The notes under the pieces: generated by a model | What the model was told of the DNA's origin: nothing | The model's input: only the letters and a program-made list of their open reading frames with translations | Databases searched by the model: none | Position numbers and translations under genes: made by a program | Assembly (NCBI GenBank): GCA_021792365.1 | Contig: JAJYUT010000001.1 | Span: forward strand, 124,001-188,000 | From: Pseudomonadota bacterium | GTDB taxonomy: Bacteria > Pseudomonadota > Alphaproteobacteria > Dongiales > Dongiaceae | Length of the DNA: 64,000 nucleotides | Reading direction: 5' to 3' | In this document: piece by piece, positions 48,711 to 63,064 of the stretch | Layout of the letters: every line of letters starts with the position of its first letter | How positions within the stretch are numbered: the stretch's first letter is position 1

Positions 48711-49187
48711 ATGAGCGTCGCGATCCGCCCCCTCGCCCCGACCGACGCCGATGCCGTCGTCGCCATGCACGATGCGTTCATGGCGTATCTGGCTGAGCTC
48801 GGCGATCCGGACGCATCGGTGAAGCATTTCACCGTGGAGCGATACCGCCAGGACGGCTTCGGTCCCGACCCCGCTTTCGCCGGCTACATCGCCGAGGGTC
48901 AAAGCGGGCCGCTCGGCTACCTGCTCTACAACAAGGGGTACAATGTCGACCTCGCCTACCGGCTGTTCTTCATCTGCGACCTCTGGGTCGAGCCGGATGC
49001 GCGCGGCAAGGGCGTCGGGCGCGCCCTGGTCAAACGCTGCGCGGCGGATTGCCGGGCATGGGGCGGGGAATGGCTGGAATGGTACGTCTACCGCCCCAAC
49101 AGGATGGCGTTCGATTTCTATCGCAGGCTGGGCGCTTCCGAGAGCGACGCGCTAACCGTCATGACGCTGCGCGCCGACGCGCTTTGA
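48711..49187 (+). CDS. GNAT-family N-acetyltransferase
   Basis: Acyl-CoA-dependent acetyltransferase of 158 residues. The GNAT core is visible: beta-4 with FFICDLWVEPDARGKGVGRAL (acetyl-CoA-binding R/Q-x-x-G-x-G/A) and the C-terminal RMAFDFYRRLGA. The acceptor is unknown. It begins 3 bases after the xerC stop and probably ends this transcription unit, converging on the DUF1801 gene with a 5-base gap. Confidence 0.87.
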   Translation: MSVAIRPLAPTDADAVVAMHDAFMAYLAELGDPDASVKHFTVERYRQDGFGPDPAFAGYIAEGQSGPLGYLLYNKGYNVDLAYRLFFICDLWVEPDARGKGVGRALVKRCAADCRAWGGEWLEWYVYRPNRMAFDFYRRLGASESDALTVMTLRADAL

Positions 49188-49192
49188 TCCGG

Positions 49193-50071
49193 CTACATGT
49201 TCTCGCCGGGCAATTCGCTGGCCTGCTTCACCCAGGCGGCAAGCTGGGCTTCGTCGATCCGGTCGTGCTCGTGGATATCGAGATAGCGCACGTCCTTCTG
49301 CTTGGACTGCCCGGGCGGAACGGGATGCAGCGACGCGCCCCGGAAGAAAGCCACCTTCACGTATTTGGTGAAGCAGTGATAGCTGAGGAACCAGCCTTGC
49401 CCCTCGATGCCGTAGAACGGTGAGTTCCACTTGACCGCCTTGCGCACACCCGGGACGGTGCGCGTGATGAGCGCGTCGAGGCGGCGCCCGAGCGCGCTTT
49501 TCCAGCCCGGCATGGCCGCGATATAGGCCTGCACGGGAGCATCGCCATAGGCTTTGGCGATCTGCGGGTTGCCGCCTGAGAGGAGGGCCGGCTGCGGGGC
49601 TGCCGGAGGGCGCTTGCCCTTGAGGTTCAGCGCGATTGCGGCGCGGACGAGGTCCGTTAGGGCGGCTTCGTCGATCGCGTCACCCTCGCGAATGTCGATG
49701 GCGCGCCGGACCTTGCCCTCGAGGCTGGCGTTGAACAGGCGCGACGGGTCCTTCAGGGACGCGCCCTTGGCGAAGGTCAGCTTGACGGTGTTCTTGTAGG
49801 TCTCGCCGGTGCAGATGAGGCCATCGCGGGACCAGACCGGAATCTCCCATTTCCATTCCTCGACGATCTCCGGGTCTGCTTGCCGGATAATCGCGCGGAC
49901 TCTCTGGAGCGTCTTTCCACGCCAATCGCCCAGCTCTTTGATTCGCCCGTCGATCAGCCTGGATGCCGATGGCGCCTTGCCGGTTGCGGCGGATATTTCC
50001 TTGGCGCGCGACGGGCGGCTGGCCGCTTTCTTTGCGATCTTTCCCAACGTCCCGGATGCCTTGCGGGCCAT
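49193..50071 (-). CDS. Fusion of two DUF1801-type domains
   Basis: Protein of 292 residues with two similar domains after a basic N-terminus (about 1-35). Domain 1 (about 38-150) includes DPEIVEEWKWEIPVWSRDGL and KLTFAKGASL...DIREGD. Domain 2 (about 178-290) includes VPGVRKAVKWNSPFYGIEG, KVAFFRGASLHPVPPG and LDIHEHD. DUF1801/YdhG-like proteins are usually single-domain and of unknown function. It starts 5 bases after the lpdA stop on the same strand, so it may be a distal gene of the sucAB-lpd unit. Confidence 0.8.
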   Translation of the reverse strand: MARKASGTLGKIAKKAASRPSRAKEISAATGKAPSASRLIDGRIKELGDWRGKTLQRVRAIIRQADPEIVEEWKWEIPVWSRDGLICTGETYKNTVKLTFAKGASLKDPSRLFNASLEGKVRRAIDIREGDAIDEAALTDLVRAAIALNLKGKRPPAAPQPALLSGGNPQIAKAYGDAPVQAYIAAMPGWKSALGRRLDALITRTVPGVRKAVKWNSPFYGIEGQGWFLSYHCFTKYVKVAFFRGASLHPVPPGQSKQKDVRYLDIHEHDRIDEAQLAAWVKQASELPGENM

Positions 50072-50076
50072 CGAGC

Positions 50077-51483
50077 TTACATATGGATCGGCTTGCTCGC
50101 GATCGCGAGGGCCGCTTCCTTGATCGCCTCGTTGTGCGTCGGGTGGCCGTGGAACGCGCGCGCGACGTCCTCCGCCGAGCCGCCGAATTCCATCGCCATG
50201 GCGACCTCGTGGATCAGGGTGCCGGCTTCGGGGCCGAGCACATGGGCGCCGAGCAGGCGGTCGGTGTTGGCATCGGCCAGCAATTTCACCATCCCGTCGG
50301 TATCGGCGTTGGCCTTGGCGCGGGAATTGGCGAGGAACGGGAACTTGCCCACCTTGTACTGCACGCCGGCGGCCTTCAGCTCCTCCTCGGTCTTGCCGAC
50401 GCTCGCCAGCTCCGGCCAGGTGTAGACGATGTTGGGACAGGTTTCGTAGTTCACGTGGCCGGCCTGGCCCGCCAGCATCTCGGCCACCGCGACGCCCTCC
50501 TCCTCCGCCTTGTGCGCGAGCATGGGGCCATGGATGACATCGCCGATGGCGTAGATGCCAGGCACATTGGTCTGGAAATGATCGTCCACCATGATCCGGC
50601 CCTTGTTGTCGAGCTTCACGCCGGCCATCTCCAGCGCCAGCCCGTCGACATAGGGCCGCCTGCCGATCGAAACCAGGACGGCATCGCCGGTTAGCTCTTC
50701 GCTCGCACCGCCATTCGCGGGCTCCACGGTCAGCGTCACCTTGCCATCGGCTTTCTTGGCCCCCGTGACCTTCGTGCCGAGCCGGAATTGCAGGCCCTGC
50801 TTCGCGAGGATCTTCTGGTAGGCGGCGCCGATCTCCGCATCCATGGTGGCGACGATGCGGTCGAGGAATTCCACCACCGTCACCTTGGCGCCGAGGCGCC
50901 GCCAGACCGAGCCGAGCTCCAGGCCAATGACGCCGCCGCCGATCACGATCAGATGCTCCGGCACCTTCTCCAGCGCCAGCGCGCCGGTGGAGGAGACGAT
51001 CTGCTTCTCGTCGATCTCCACGCCCCTGAGCGGCGTCACGTCGGAGCCGGTGGCGATGACAATGTGCTTCGCGCTCACGGTCTCGCCCTTGCCGTCCGCA
51101 ACGACCTCGACCTTGCCGTTGCCGACCAGGCGGCCGAGGCCCTTGAGATACGTCACCTTGTTCTTGCGGAACAGGAACTCGACGCCCTTGGTGAGATCGA
51201 CGACCACCTTGTCCTTGCGGCCCAGCATGGCGGCGAGATCCAACTCCACCTTGCCGGCCTTCACGCCGTGCGTGGCGAGATCGTGACCCGCCATTTCGTA
51301 CAGGTGCGAGGATTGCAGCAGCGCCTTGGAAGGGATGCAGCCGACATTGAGGCAGGTGCCGCCGAGGGCGCCGCGCTTCTCGACGCAGGCGGTCTTGAGG
51401 CCGAGCTGCGCCGCCTTGATGGCGCAGACATAGCCGCCGGGGCCGCTGCCGATCACCACAACGTCGAATGACTGCTCCGCCAT
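50077..51483 (-). CDS. lpdA: Dihydrolipoyl dehydrogenase (E3)
   Basis: Flavoprotein of 468 residues that reoxidises the lipoyl group of 2-oxoacid dehydrogenase complexes. It has the FAD fold (VVVIGSGPGGYVCAIKAAQLG), the redox-active disulfide (GGTCLNVGCIPSK), the NAD-binding fold (IVIGGGVIGLELGSVWRRLG) and the active-site His-Glu pair near the C-terminus (AFHGHPTHNEAIKEA). It lies downstream of sucB in the 2-oxoglutarate dehydrogenase cluster, separated from it by a C39-like gene. Confidence 0.97.
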   Translation of the reverse strand: MAEQSFDVVVIGSGPGGYVCAIKAAQLGLKTACVEKRGALGGTCLNVGCIPSKALLQSSHLYEMAGHDLATHGVKAGKVELDLAAMLGRKDKVVVDLTKGVEFLFRKNKVTYLKGLGRLVGNGKVEVVADGKGETVSAKHIVIATGSDVTPLRGVEIDEKQIVSSTGALALEKVPEHLIVIGGGVIGLELGSVWRRLGAKVTVVEFLDRIVATMDAEIGAAYQKILAKQGLQFRLGTKVTGAKKADGKVTLTVEPANGGASEELTGDAVLVSIGRRPYVDGLALEMAGVKLDNKGRIMVDDHFQTNVPGIYAIGDVIHGPMLAHKAEEEGVAVAEMLAGQAGHVNYETCPNIVYTWPELASVGKTEEELKAAGVQYKVGKFPFLANSRAKANADTDGMVKLLADANTDRLLGAHVLGPEAGTLIHEVAMAMEFGGSAEDVARAFHGHPTHNEAIKEAALAIASKPIHM

Positions 51484-51499
51484 GTCCGATCCTTCTCGT

Positions 51500-52222
51500 T
51501 CAGCGCCGCCGGATGAGGATGGTCGCGCGTTCCTTCTTCGGCCCGTAGGCCGTCATCGCATGGAACGCCGCGCGCGGCACCACATAGTCCTGCATGGTTC
51601 GGCGCGTATTGCCCAGGTTGCGGGAAATCCACGGGTCGTTGACCGTCACGCTGTCGTCGTCGATGCCGGTCACCACCACCCAATGGGCGGTCGGATCCTT
51701 GTGGATGTAGTCCATGCTGACCAGCACCACCGGCAGCGCGCCATCCGCCAGATCGGCGCGCAATTCATCGATCGAGCGCGCGCCGATGCGATAGGGGATT
51801 TTCAGCCGCTTCATCTCGGCAAGGTCTGCCCGCTGCAGCAGGCCCATCACTCGGGCGCGGTCCCTGGTCTTGGGGCGCGAGCCGAGCAGAGTGTCCCTGT
51901 GGTTCACCCACACCTCGACATCGAAGCCGCGGCGATGGGCGGCGAGCGCGAGGCCCGTCGCCCCGCACCCGGCGGGGCCGTCGCTGCCCATGAAGATGGT
52001 GTTGGCCTCGCGCCACAGCAGCAATTCGTGGGTGCGGGAGAAATCGGTCTTCGGGTCCAGCGCCTTCATCGCCATCAGCAGCGAGCAAGGCCCGCAGGTG
52101 AAGTCGGTCGTCTGGTTGTAATAGGGAACGTGCCCGCGCCGCCCGATGCTTTTTGCGCTTTCGCGCTTGCGCGCGGCGGGCGCCGCCTTCCGGACGGCGC
52201 CCTTGGCCTGCAGCTTTGCCAT
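51500..52222 (-). CDS. C39-like papain-fold peptidase family protein inside the sucB-lpdA interval
   Basis: Protein of 240 residues from the ATG at 52222. A basic Ala/Lys-rich N-terminus (about 1-32) precedes a C39-like domain. The putative catalytic Cys is in TTDFTCGPCSLLMAMKALDP, followed by HELLLWREANTIFMG and GCGATGLALAAHRRGFDVEVW; the His/Asp pair is in AHWVVVTGIDDDSV and VNDPW. This is the DUF3335/peptidase C39-like group, often found with GNAT and RimK genes. Here it is solitary between sucB (2-base gap) and lpdA. No signal peptide, so cytoplasmic. Substrate unknown. Confidence 0.82.
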   Translation of the reverse strand: MAKLQAKGAVRKAAPAARKRESAKSIGRRGHVPYYNQTTDFTCGPCSLLMAMKALDPKTDFSRTHELLLWREANTIFMGSDGPAGCGATGLALAAHRRGFDVEVWVNHRDTLLGSRPKTRDRARVMGLLQRADLAEMKRLKIPYRIGARSIDELRADLADGALPVVLVSMDYIHKDPTAHWVVVTGIDDDSVTVNDPWISRNLGNTRRTMQDYVVPRAAFHAMTAYGPKKERATILIRRR

Positions 52223-52224
52223 GA

Positions 52225-53547
<1,323 letters not shown>

Positions 53548-53557
53548 CTATGCTCTC

Positions 53558-56458
<2,901 letters not shown>

Positions 56459-56480
56459 GCGTCGCTCGCTTCAGTGGGCC

Positions 56481-56543
56481 GCGATCGGGCGGCGGCTCTT
56501 TCTTCTTCTGCCTCTCGAAGGGGGTCCGCCCGTGCCCGATCGC
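56481..56543. repeat. Long-range inverted repeat between sucD and sucA
   Basis: GCGATCGGGC (56481-56490) is the exact reverse complement of GCCCGATCGC (56534-56543), with a 43-base loop, in the 118-base gap between sucD and sucA. A pyrimidine-rich stretch lies inside. No T run follows, so it is not a normal terminator. It could be an mRNA-stabilising or processing structure that sets sucCD and sucAB levels separately. Confidence 0.45.
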
Positions 56544-56576
56544 CGCGAACCTTGACCCACTTCTGTTTCAATCCCC

Positions 56577-57452
56577 CTATCGCCCCATCGCCTTCAGCAT
56601 GGCCGAGCCGAGGCTGGCGGGCGATTCCGCCACGTGAATGCCGGCGGATTTCATGGCCGCGATCTTGTCCCCGGCGCCGCCTTTGCCGCCGGAGATGATC
56701 GCCCCCGCATGGCCCATGCGACGGCCCGGAGGCGCCGTGACGCCAGCGATGAAGCCGACCACCGGCTTCTTGCGCTTCTCGCGCTTCAGGAACTCGGCAG
56801 CGTCCTCCTCGGCCGTCCCGCCGATCTCGCCGATCATAACAATCCCCTGGGTCTCGTCGTCTCCCAGGAACATCGCCAGGCAATCGACGAAGTTGGTGCC
56901 GTTGACCGGGTCGCCGCCGATGCCGATGCAGGTGGTCTGGCCGAGCCCCGCCGCCGTCGTCTGGGCCACCGCCTCATAGGTAAGCGTGCCGGACCGGGAA
57001 ACAATGCCGATCTTGCCGCGCTTGTGGATGTGGCCGGGCATGATGCCGATCTTGCATTCGCCGGGCGTGATGATGCCGGGGCAGTTCGGGCCGATCAGGC
57101 GGGTGCGGGAGCCGCCGAGCGCCCGCTTCACCCGGACCATGTCGAGCACGGGGATGCCTTCGGTGATGCACACCACCAGATCGATTCCGGCATCGACCGC
57201 CTCCACGATCGCATCGGCCGCGAAGGGCGGCGGCACATAGATGGCGCTGGCGGTGGCGCCGGTCTCGGCGACCGCCTCCGCGACGGTGTCGAACACCGGC
57301 AGGTCAAGATGGGTGGTGCCGCCCTTGCCGGGCGTGACGCCGCCCACCATGCGGGTGCCGTAGGCGATCGCCTGCTCCGAATGGAAGGTGCCCTGCGAGC
57401 CGGTGAAGCCCTGGCAGATGACCTTGGTATCCTTGTTGACCAGCACAGCCAT
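56577..57452 (-). CDS. sucD: Succinyl-CoA synthetase subunit alpha
   Basis: Subunit of 291 residues with the CoA-binding Rossmann domain ([22 protein letters not shown]) and the phosphohistidine loop ([18 protein letters not shown], His in GHAGA). The ligase domain includes [26 protein letters not shown]. It starts 3 bases after sucC. Makes ATP or GTP from succinyl-CoA. Confidence 0.97.
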   Translation of the reverse strand: MAVLVNKDTKVICQGFTGSQGTFHSEQAIAYGTRMVGGVTPGKGGTTHLDLPVFDTVAEAVAETGATASAIYVPPPFAADAIVEAVDAGIDLVVCITEGIPVLDMVRVKRALGGSRTRLIGPNCPGIITPGECKIGIMPGHIHKRGKIGIVSRSGTLTYEAVAQTTAAGLGQTTCIGIGGDPVNGTNFVDCLAMFLGDDETQGIVMIGEIGGTAEEDAAEFLKREKRKKPVVGFIAGVTAPPGRRMGHAGAIISGGKGGAGDKIAAMKSAGIHVAESPASLGSAMLKAMGR

Positions 57453-57455
57453 GGC

Positions 57456-58622
57456 TCAGGCCTCCTTCACCGCTTTGACAATCTTGTCGGCGGCATCAGC
57501 CAGATTGTCGGCGCTGAGGATCGGCAGGCCGGACTGCGCCAGGATCTTCTTGCCCAGTTCCACGTTGGTGCCCTCGAGCCGGACCACCAGCGGCACATGA
57601 AGGCTGACCTCCTTCGCCGCCGCGACCACGCCCTCGGCGATCACGTCGCAGCGCATGATGCCGCCGAAGATGTTGACCAGGATCCCTTCGACATTGGCGT
57701 CGGAGAGGATGATCTTGAAGGCGGTGGTCACGCGCTCCTTGGTGGCGCCGCCGCCGACATCCAGGAAGTTGGCCGGCGCGCCGCCATAAAGCTTGATGAT
57801 GTCCATGGTCGCCATGGCGAGGCCGGCGCCATTCACCATGCAGCCGATGTTGCCGTCCAGCTTGATGTAGTTGAGGTTGTGCTTGCCGGCCTCGAGCTCG
57901 GCCGGATCCTCTTCGTCCTCGTCGCGCATTTCCTCCACGTCCTTGTGGCGGTAGAGCGCGTTGTCGTCGAAATTCATCTTGGCATCGAGGGCGATGACGT
58001 CGCCCGCGCCGGTGACGACCAGCGGGTTGATCTCCACGATCGAGCAGTCCAGCTCCACGAAGGCGCGGTACATCGCCATCACGAACTTCACGCAGGAGGC
58101 GACCTGGCTGCCCTCGAGGCCAAGGCCGAAGGCGATCTTGCGCGCATGGAAGGGCATGATGCCGCTGGCCGGATCGACCGCCACCTTGATGATCTTCTCC
58201 GGGTGCTTGGCAGCGACCTCCTCGATCTCCACGCCGCCTTCGGAGGAGGCCATGATGGTGATGCGCGAGGTCGCGCGGTCGACCAGCATGCCGAGATAGA
58301 GCTCGCGCTTGATGTCGCAGCCGCTCTCCACATAGATGCGCTTGACCAGCTTGCCCTTGGGGCCGGTCTGGTGCGTGACCAGGGTCATGCCGATCATGCG
58401 GCGCGCATTCTCGCGCACCTCGTCCAGCGATTTCGCGACCTTGACCCCGCCGCCCTTGCCGCGCCCGCCGGCGTGGATCTGCGCCTTCACGACCCAGACC
58501 TGGCCGCCCAGCTTCGTGGCAGCCTCCACCGCCTCGTCGGGCGTATAGGCAACCTGCCCCGAAAGGACGCCGACACCGAATTTGGCGAGCAAGCCCTTCG
58601 CCTGATACTCGTGGATGTTCAT
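57456..58622 (-). CDS. sucC: Succinyl-CoA synthetase subunit beta
   Basis: ATP-grasp subunit of 388 residues beginning [17 protein letters not shown]. Nucleotide-binding features include [21 protein letters not shown]-terminal ligase-domain motifs are [17 protein letters not shown]-like ([16 protein letters not shown]) and [14 protein letters not shown]. Preceded by a 271-base gap with a candidate promoter; first gene of the sucCDAB(-C39-lpd) series. Confidence 0.97.
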   Translation of the reverse strand: MNIHEYQAKGLLAKFGVGVLSGQVAYTPDEAVEAATKLGGQVWVVKAQIHAGGRGKGGGVKVAKSLDEVRENARRMIGMTLVTHQTGPKGKLVKRIYVESGCDIKRELYLGMLVDRATSRITIMASSEGGVEIEEVAAKHPEKIIKVAVDPASGIMPFHARKIAFGLGLEGSQVASCVKFVMAMYRAFVELDCSIVEINPLVVTGAGDVIALDAKMNFDDNALYRHKDVEEMRDEDEEDPAELEAGKHNLNYIKLDGNIGCMVNGAGLAMATMDIIKLYGGAPANFLDVGGGATKERVTTAFKIILSDANVEGILVNIFGGIMRCDVIAEGVVAAAKEVSLHVPLVVRLEGTNVELGKKILAQSGLPILSADNLADAADKIVKAVKEA

Positions 58623-58772
58623 GTCCGGGCCTCAGTTAAAGCGACGCGAAACGCGGCGCAGTGATGCAGGTCGCATCCGCCGGAGCCCTGATCCCAGGCC
58701 CTTGACGCCAAAGGCCGATTTTCGTGTAGGGAAGCGGGCGACAGCGGCAGTCCTGGATTGCTGTGGTGCAGC

Positions 58773-58800
58773 AATTTACCCATCTCTGCGGGCGGTTCAA
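58773..58800 (-). promoter_or_regulatory. Candidate sucC promoter
   Basis: On the minus strand, TTGAAC (58795-58800) and TAAATT (58773-58778) are spaced 16 bases apart, about 150 bases upstream of the sucC start. A small hairpin ATTGCTG/CAGCAAT (58757-58775) overlaps the predicted start. It would let sucCDAB be expressed independently of mdh. The rest of the 58623-58893 gap shows nothing further. Confidence 0.42.
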
Positions 58801-58893
58801 GCCGATTATGGCCGGTTCCGACCTTCGGAGATAGGCGGTATGCGGACTGCCGCCGTCGCTAGCCGATTGCTAGAAAGCGAATCGGGAAGGCTA

Positions 58894-59960
<1,067 letters not shown>

Positions 59961-60032
59961 TCAGGACCCTAGAACCCCCGGTTTACGCATCGCCGCCGCT
60001 TTGTTTGGCAGCACGGATTGTCCCATTGCGCC

Positions 60033-60058
60033 TAATACTAGGTTTTGTGTTAATACTA
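60033..60058 (-). promoter_or_regulatory. AT-rich direct repeat upstream of mdh
   Basis: TAATACTA occurs at 60033-60040 and again at 60051-60058, 18 bases apart, inside a strikingly AT-rich stretch (about 60030-60070) for this genome. It lies 70-100 bases upstream of mdh. This is where the mdh promoter is expected; the two copies could be alternative -10 elements (TAGTAT on the minus strand) or a regulator site. Confidence 0.4.
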
Positions 60059-60112
60059 TCATTTAACCCCAAGAGCAAGCGTTAACGACATTCCTCATTT
60101 TGCGTCACGCAC

Positions 60113-61297
60113 TCACGTCAAATGCGGTCGCGAGAGGTAGTCGACCGATTGCATCTCGTTCAAGCGCGAGACGGTGCGCTCGAAATCGAAGGATCCATCC
60201 CCCGACGGGTAAAGCCGCTCCGGCGGAGCCGCCGCGGCGATCACCACGTTGGCGCGATGCTCGTAGAGCTCATCGATCAGAGTCACGAAGCGCCGCGCCT
60301 GGTCGCGCTGATCCGGCGACAACGTTGGCACGCAATCAATTAACACAGTGTTGAAATGTGTCGCGATCGCGATGTAGTCGGCAGCGCCCAGCGGGCGGGC
60401 GCACAATTCCTCGAAGTCGAACCACGCGACGCCATCGGCCTGACGCGGCACCTCCAGCCGGCGCTCCTGCACGATGATGCGATCGGGACGCGGATCCGCT
60501 CCGCCGGCGAGGCGCGCAAAGCTTTCCTTCATGTGGCGCGCCGCGAGATCTCCCAGCGGATGGAAGTAGACCCGCATGTCCTTGATCCGCTGGAGGCGGT
60601 AGTCGCGCGCCGCGTCCAGCTCCAGCACGTCCAGCTTTTCCTTGATGAGGGCGATGAAGGGCAGGAAGCGGTCGCGCTGCAGCCCGCCCTCATAAAGGTC
60701 GTCGGGCTCCCAGTTGGAGGTTGCCACCACGACCACCCCGCGATCGAACAGCGCCTCGAACAGCCGTCCGAGGATCATGGCGTCGGCGATGTTGCCGACG
60801 TGGAACTCGTCGAAGCAGAGCAGGATCGCCTCGCCGGCGATCTTGTCGGCGAGGGCGGCGATCACATCATCCGGCCCGTCCTCCTCCTGGCGCCAGCGAT
60901 GAAGAGTTGCCTGCACCTCCAGCATGAAGGCGTGGAAATGGACCCGGCGCTTGCGCTCGACCGGCGCGGTCGCGAAGAACAGGTCCATCAGCATCGACTT
61001 GCCGCGGCCGACCGGACCGAAGATGTAGAGGCCCTGCGGCGCGTCCGCTTCGCGCCGGCGCGCGAGGCCGAGGCGCTCGCGCCAGCCGCCCGCTTTCTCG
61101 CGCGGCTGATAGTTCTTCAGCGCCTTGTGCAGAGATTGCAGCTTCTCCGCCGCCAGCTCCTGCGCGGAATCGTGCGCGAGCGTGCCCGCGCGTTGAAGAG
61201 CGCGGTAGCGCGACAGGGGTCCGTCTTCGAGGGATGAAGAGACCAGCGCGTCTGACACAGTGAAAGCGGCGACTCGGTCAATATGCATGTTGCGCAT
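60113..61297 (-). CDS. zapE: Cell division protein ZapE (AFG1-type ATPase)
   Basis: AAA-type ATPase of 394 residues. It has Walker A (GLYIFGPVGRGKSMLMDLFF), Walker B (ILLCFDEFHVGNIADAMI), the VVVATSNWEPDDLY sensor segment typical of ZapE/AFG1, and the C-terminal WFDFEELCARPLGAADYIAIA. ZapE destabilises FtsZ polymers during constriction in enterics. Two in-frame ATGs (61297 and 61288) are possible starts. Synteny with mdh-sucCD is typical in alphaproteobacteria. Confidence 0.94.
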   Translation of the reverse strand: MRNMHIDRVAAFTVSDALVSSSLEDGPLSRYRALQRAGTLAHDSAQELAAEKLQSLHKALKNYQPREKAGGWRERLGLARRREADAPQGLYIFGPVGRGKSMLMDLFFATAPVERKRRVHFHAFMLEVQATLHRWRQEEDGPDDVIAALADKIAGEAILLCFDEFHVGNIADAMILGRLFEALFDRGVVVVATSNWEPDDLYEGGLQRDRFLPFIALIKEKLDVLELDAARDYRLQRIKDMRVYFHPLGDLAARHMKESFARLAGGADPRPDRIIVQERRLEVPRQADGVAWFDFEELCARPLGAADYIAIATHFNTVLIDCVPTLSPDQRDQARRFVTLIDELYEHRANVVIAAAAPPERLYPSGDGSFDFERTVSRLNEMQSVDYLSRPHLT

Positions 61298-61423
61298 ATG
61301 ACATCACATTTTGCGTCATTTGACCATATGGAAGTGATTCGCCGGGGCGCAGACCGTCGCCATTTCGCCGCGCGAGTGAGTCATCGCTGCAACAGATCAT
61401 GCATCGAATGCGAGACGCGTCGT

Positions 61424-61457
61424 GAAAAGAGCCGCATCGACGTGGTCGATGCGGCTC
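61424..61457 (-). terminator. Terminator of the lipoprotein gene
   Basis: A perfect 13-bp stem (61429-61441 with 61445-61457) closes a 3-base loop. On the minus strand it is followed by CTTTTC, a short T run. It starts 28 bases past the lipoprotein stop. The stem is very stable, so termination or 3'-end protection is likely even with a modest T run. Confidence 0.7.
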
Positions 61458-61485
61458 GCGATGAAAATCGAAAACGCGATGACGG

Positions 61486-63012
61486 TCACATCAGCGGCTT
61501 GCCGTTGACCAGGACCTGACCTGCTTCGTTGATCTCGATCTTGAACGTGTCGACCGGCTTGCCATCGGCGCCCTGCTCGCGCGCGGAGTATTGCTGCAGC
61601 ATCTCGGCGCCGCCCATCACCTGCTGCGATTCGAAATCGCCCGGCGTCTGCTGGGCCAGCGCGACGAGATCGTCCACGCCGCGAATCGCGACATTGAGCG
61701 CGCCGATCATCCCGAACATCGATTGCTGCGCCACGTTGAACATGCCGTCCGCCTTCAACTCCACCAGTTCCGAGACGAGCTGCGAGGGCGCGATCTCGAT
61801 CTTGGCGCCGGAGGTCTGCAGGACGGCCTGCAGCGCAACCAGCATGGCGGTCGCGTTCGCCTCCGCCATCGCGGGTTCGGCGGAAGCAACCGCCGGCAGG
61901 TTGTCCGCCAGCACCTTCACGACATCCTTGCTCGGGATCTCGGTGATCCTGAGACCGAGATTTCCGCTCCGGGGCAGGGATGCGCGGCTCACCGGGCTCG
62001 TCAGGTCCGGGCTGCTCACCACCAGGTCCTGGATGCCGAGATCGAAATTGAAGCTGCCTTTCTCCTGGTTGATTCCGTCCATCAGCGCGGCCATGGTCAG
62101 GCCGCCCAGCGAGAAAGGCTCCGCGCCGCTCTCGCTGTATTTCAGGCCCTTGAACGCGACCTTGAAATCGCCGCCCTTGACCGAGGCGGCCATGGTGGCG
62201 ATCGCGTCGGTCAGCGATTTCTGCTCCTCCGCGCTGAGGGAGGCGGGCTGGCCGGATGCGCCCTGCTCCGACAGGGCGGCCTGCTTCATGGCCAGCTCCT
62301 GGTACTTCATCATCGCGGCTTGGTACTCCGCGATCTTCATCGAATCATACTTGCCGTCGACCTGGGTCTCGGCGACCGAGAAGATGCCGCCGCCGGTGTC
62401 CTTGGCGGTCAGCCCCGACAGCACCAGGCTGCCGACGGAATCGGCGACGCCCCCGCCCTTGTCGGTCAGGCCGCCGGTGAATTTCGCGTTGGCGAGGCGG
62501 ACGTCGCCGCCCTTGTCGTCGGTCGCCGCGATGTCGGCGAACTCGCCCGCCAGCTCTTGAAACGACGCGAGCTCCTTCGAATAGAGTCCGCTGAAGGATT
62601 TCGTGGTGATGGAGAGCCCGCCGCGATCCTTGCCGTCGAGGCCCTTGAAGGCCATCGCCTGCGGGATGGTGAGCCCGGAGACCTCGTAGAACTTCTCGTC
62701 CTTCGGCTTCGCCAGGTAGCTGATCGTGCCGACATCGAGATAGCCGTCCGGCCCCGGCTGGAACTTCACGCCCTCGATCGCGACCAGGTAGGCGCCGTCA
62801 TCCTGCGGCGAGACGGAGACCGCGCCGTGGCTCAGCACCTTCTGTGCCGAGGAGCCTTCCAGCTTCTTCAGCTCGGCCTCGACGCTGCTCTTGAGCTCGG
62901 CGGCGGTCTGCTCCCGGTCCGGCCCCTTCTCGCACGCCGTCAACGCCAGCAATCCGGCCAAGCCGATCGCCAGGAATCCGCGGCCCGCCCTGGCCGGTCT
63001 ATCGCTCGTCAT
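61486..63012 (-). CDS. Large lipoprotein of unknown function
   Basis: Protein of 508 residues from the ATG at 63012. The N-terminus is a lipoprotein signal: basic region, hydrophobic core, and lipobox LTAC with Cys27. The mature part is acidic and Gly-rich, with repeated motifs of the type LVLSGLTAKD and VSGLTIPQAM, each about how a quantity depends on Gly-Leu-Thr turns, suggesting a repetitive beta structure. No catalytic motif was recognised. It resembles exported DUF945-like proteins in general layout only. It has its own promoter and terminator. Confidence 0.75.
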   Translation of the reverse strand: MTSDRPARAGRGFLAIGLAGLLALTACEKGPDREQTAAELKSSVEAELKKLEGSSAQKVLSHGAVSVSPQDDGAYLVAIEGVKFQPGPDGYLDVGTISYLAKPKDEKFYEVSGLTIPQAMAFKGLDGKDRGGLSITTKSFSGLYSKELASFQELAGEFADIAATDDKGGDVRLANAKFTGGLTDKGGGVADSVGSLVLSGLTAKDTGGGIFSVAETQVDGKYDSMKIAEYQAAMMKYQELAMKQAALSEQGASGQPASLSAEEQKSLTDAIATMAASVKGGDFKVAFKGLKYSESGAEPFSLGGLTMAALMDGINQEKGSFNFDLGIQDLVVSSPDLTSPVSRASLPRSGNLGLRITEIPSKDVVKVLADNLPAVASAEPAMAEANATAMLVALQAVLQTSGAKIEIAPSQLVSELVELKADGMFNVAQQSMFGMIGALNVAIRGVDDLVALAQQTPGDFESQQVMGGAEMLQQYSAREQGADGKPVDTFKIEINEAGQVLVNGKPLM

Positions 63013-63064
63013 GTCGCAGTTCTTTCTCAATGATTGGAAACGGCGCGCCCCTACCCGCGGTGGA

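Noticed and set aside
58757-58775. Hairpin as terminator after the Lys-rich peptide gene
   Set aside because: No T run on the minus strand and it overlaps the likely sucC promoter.
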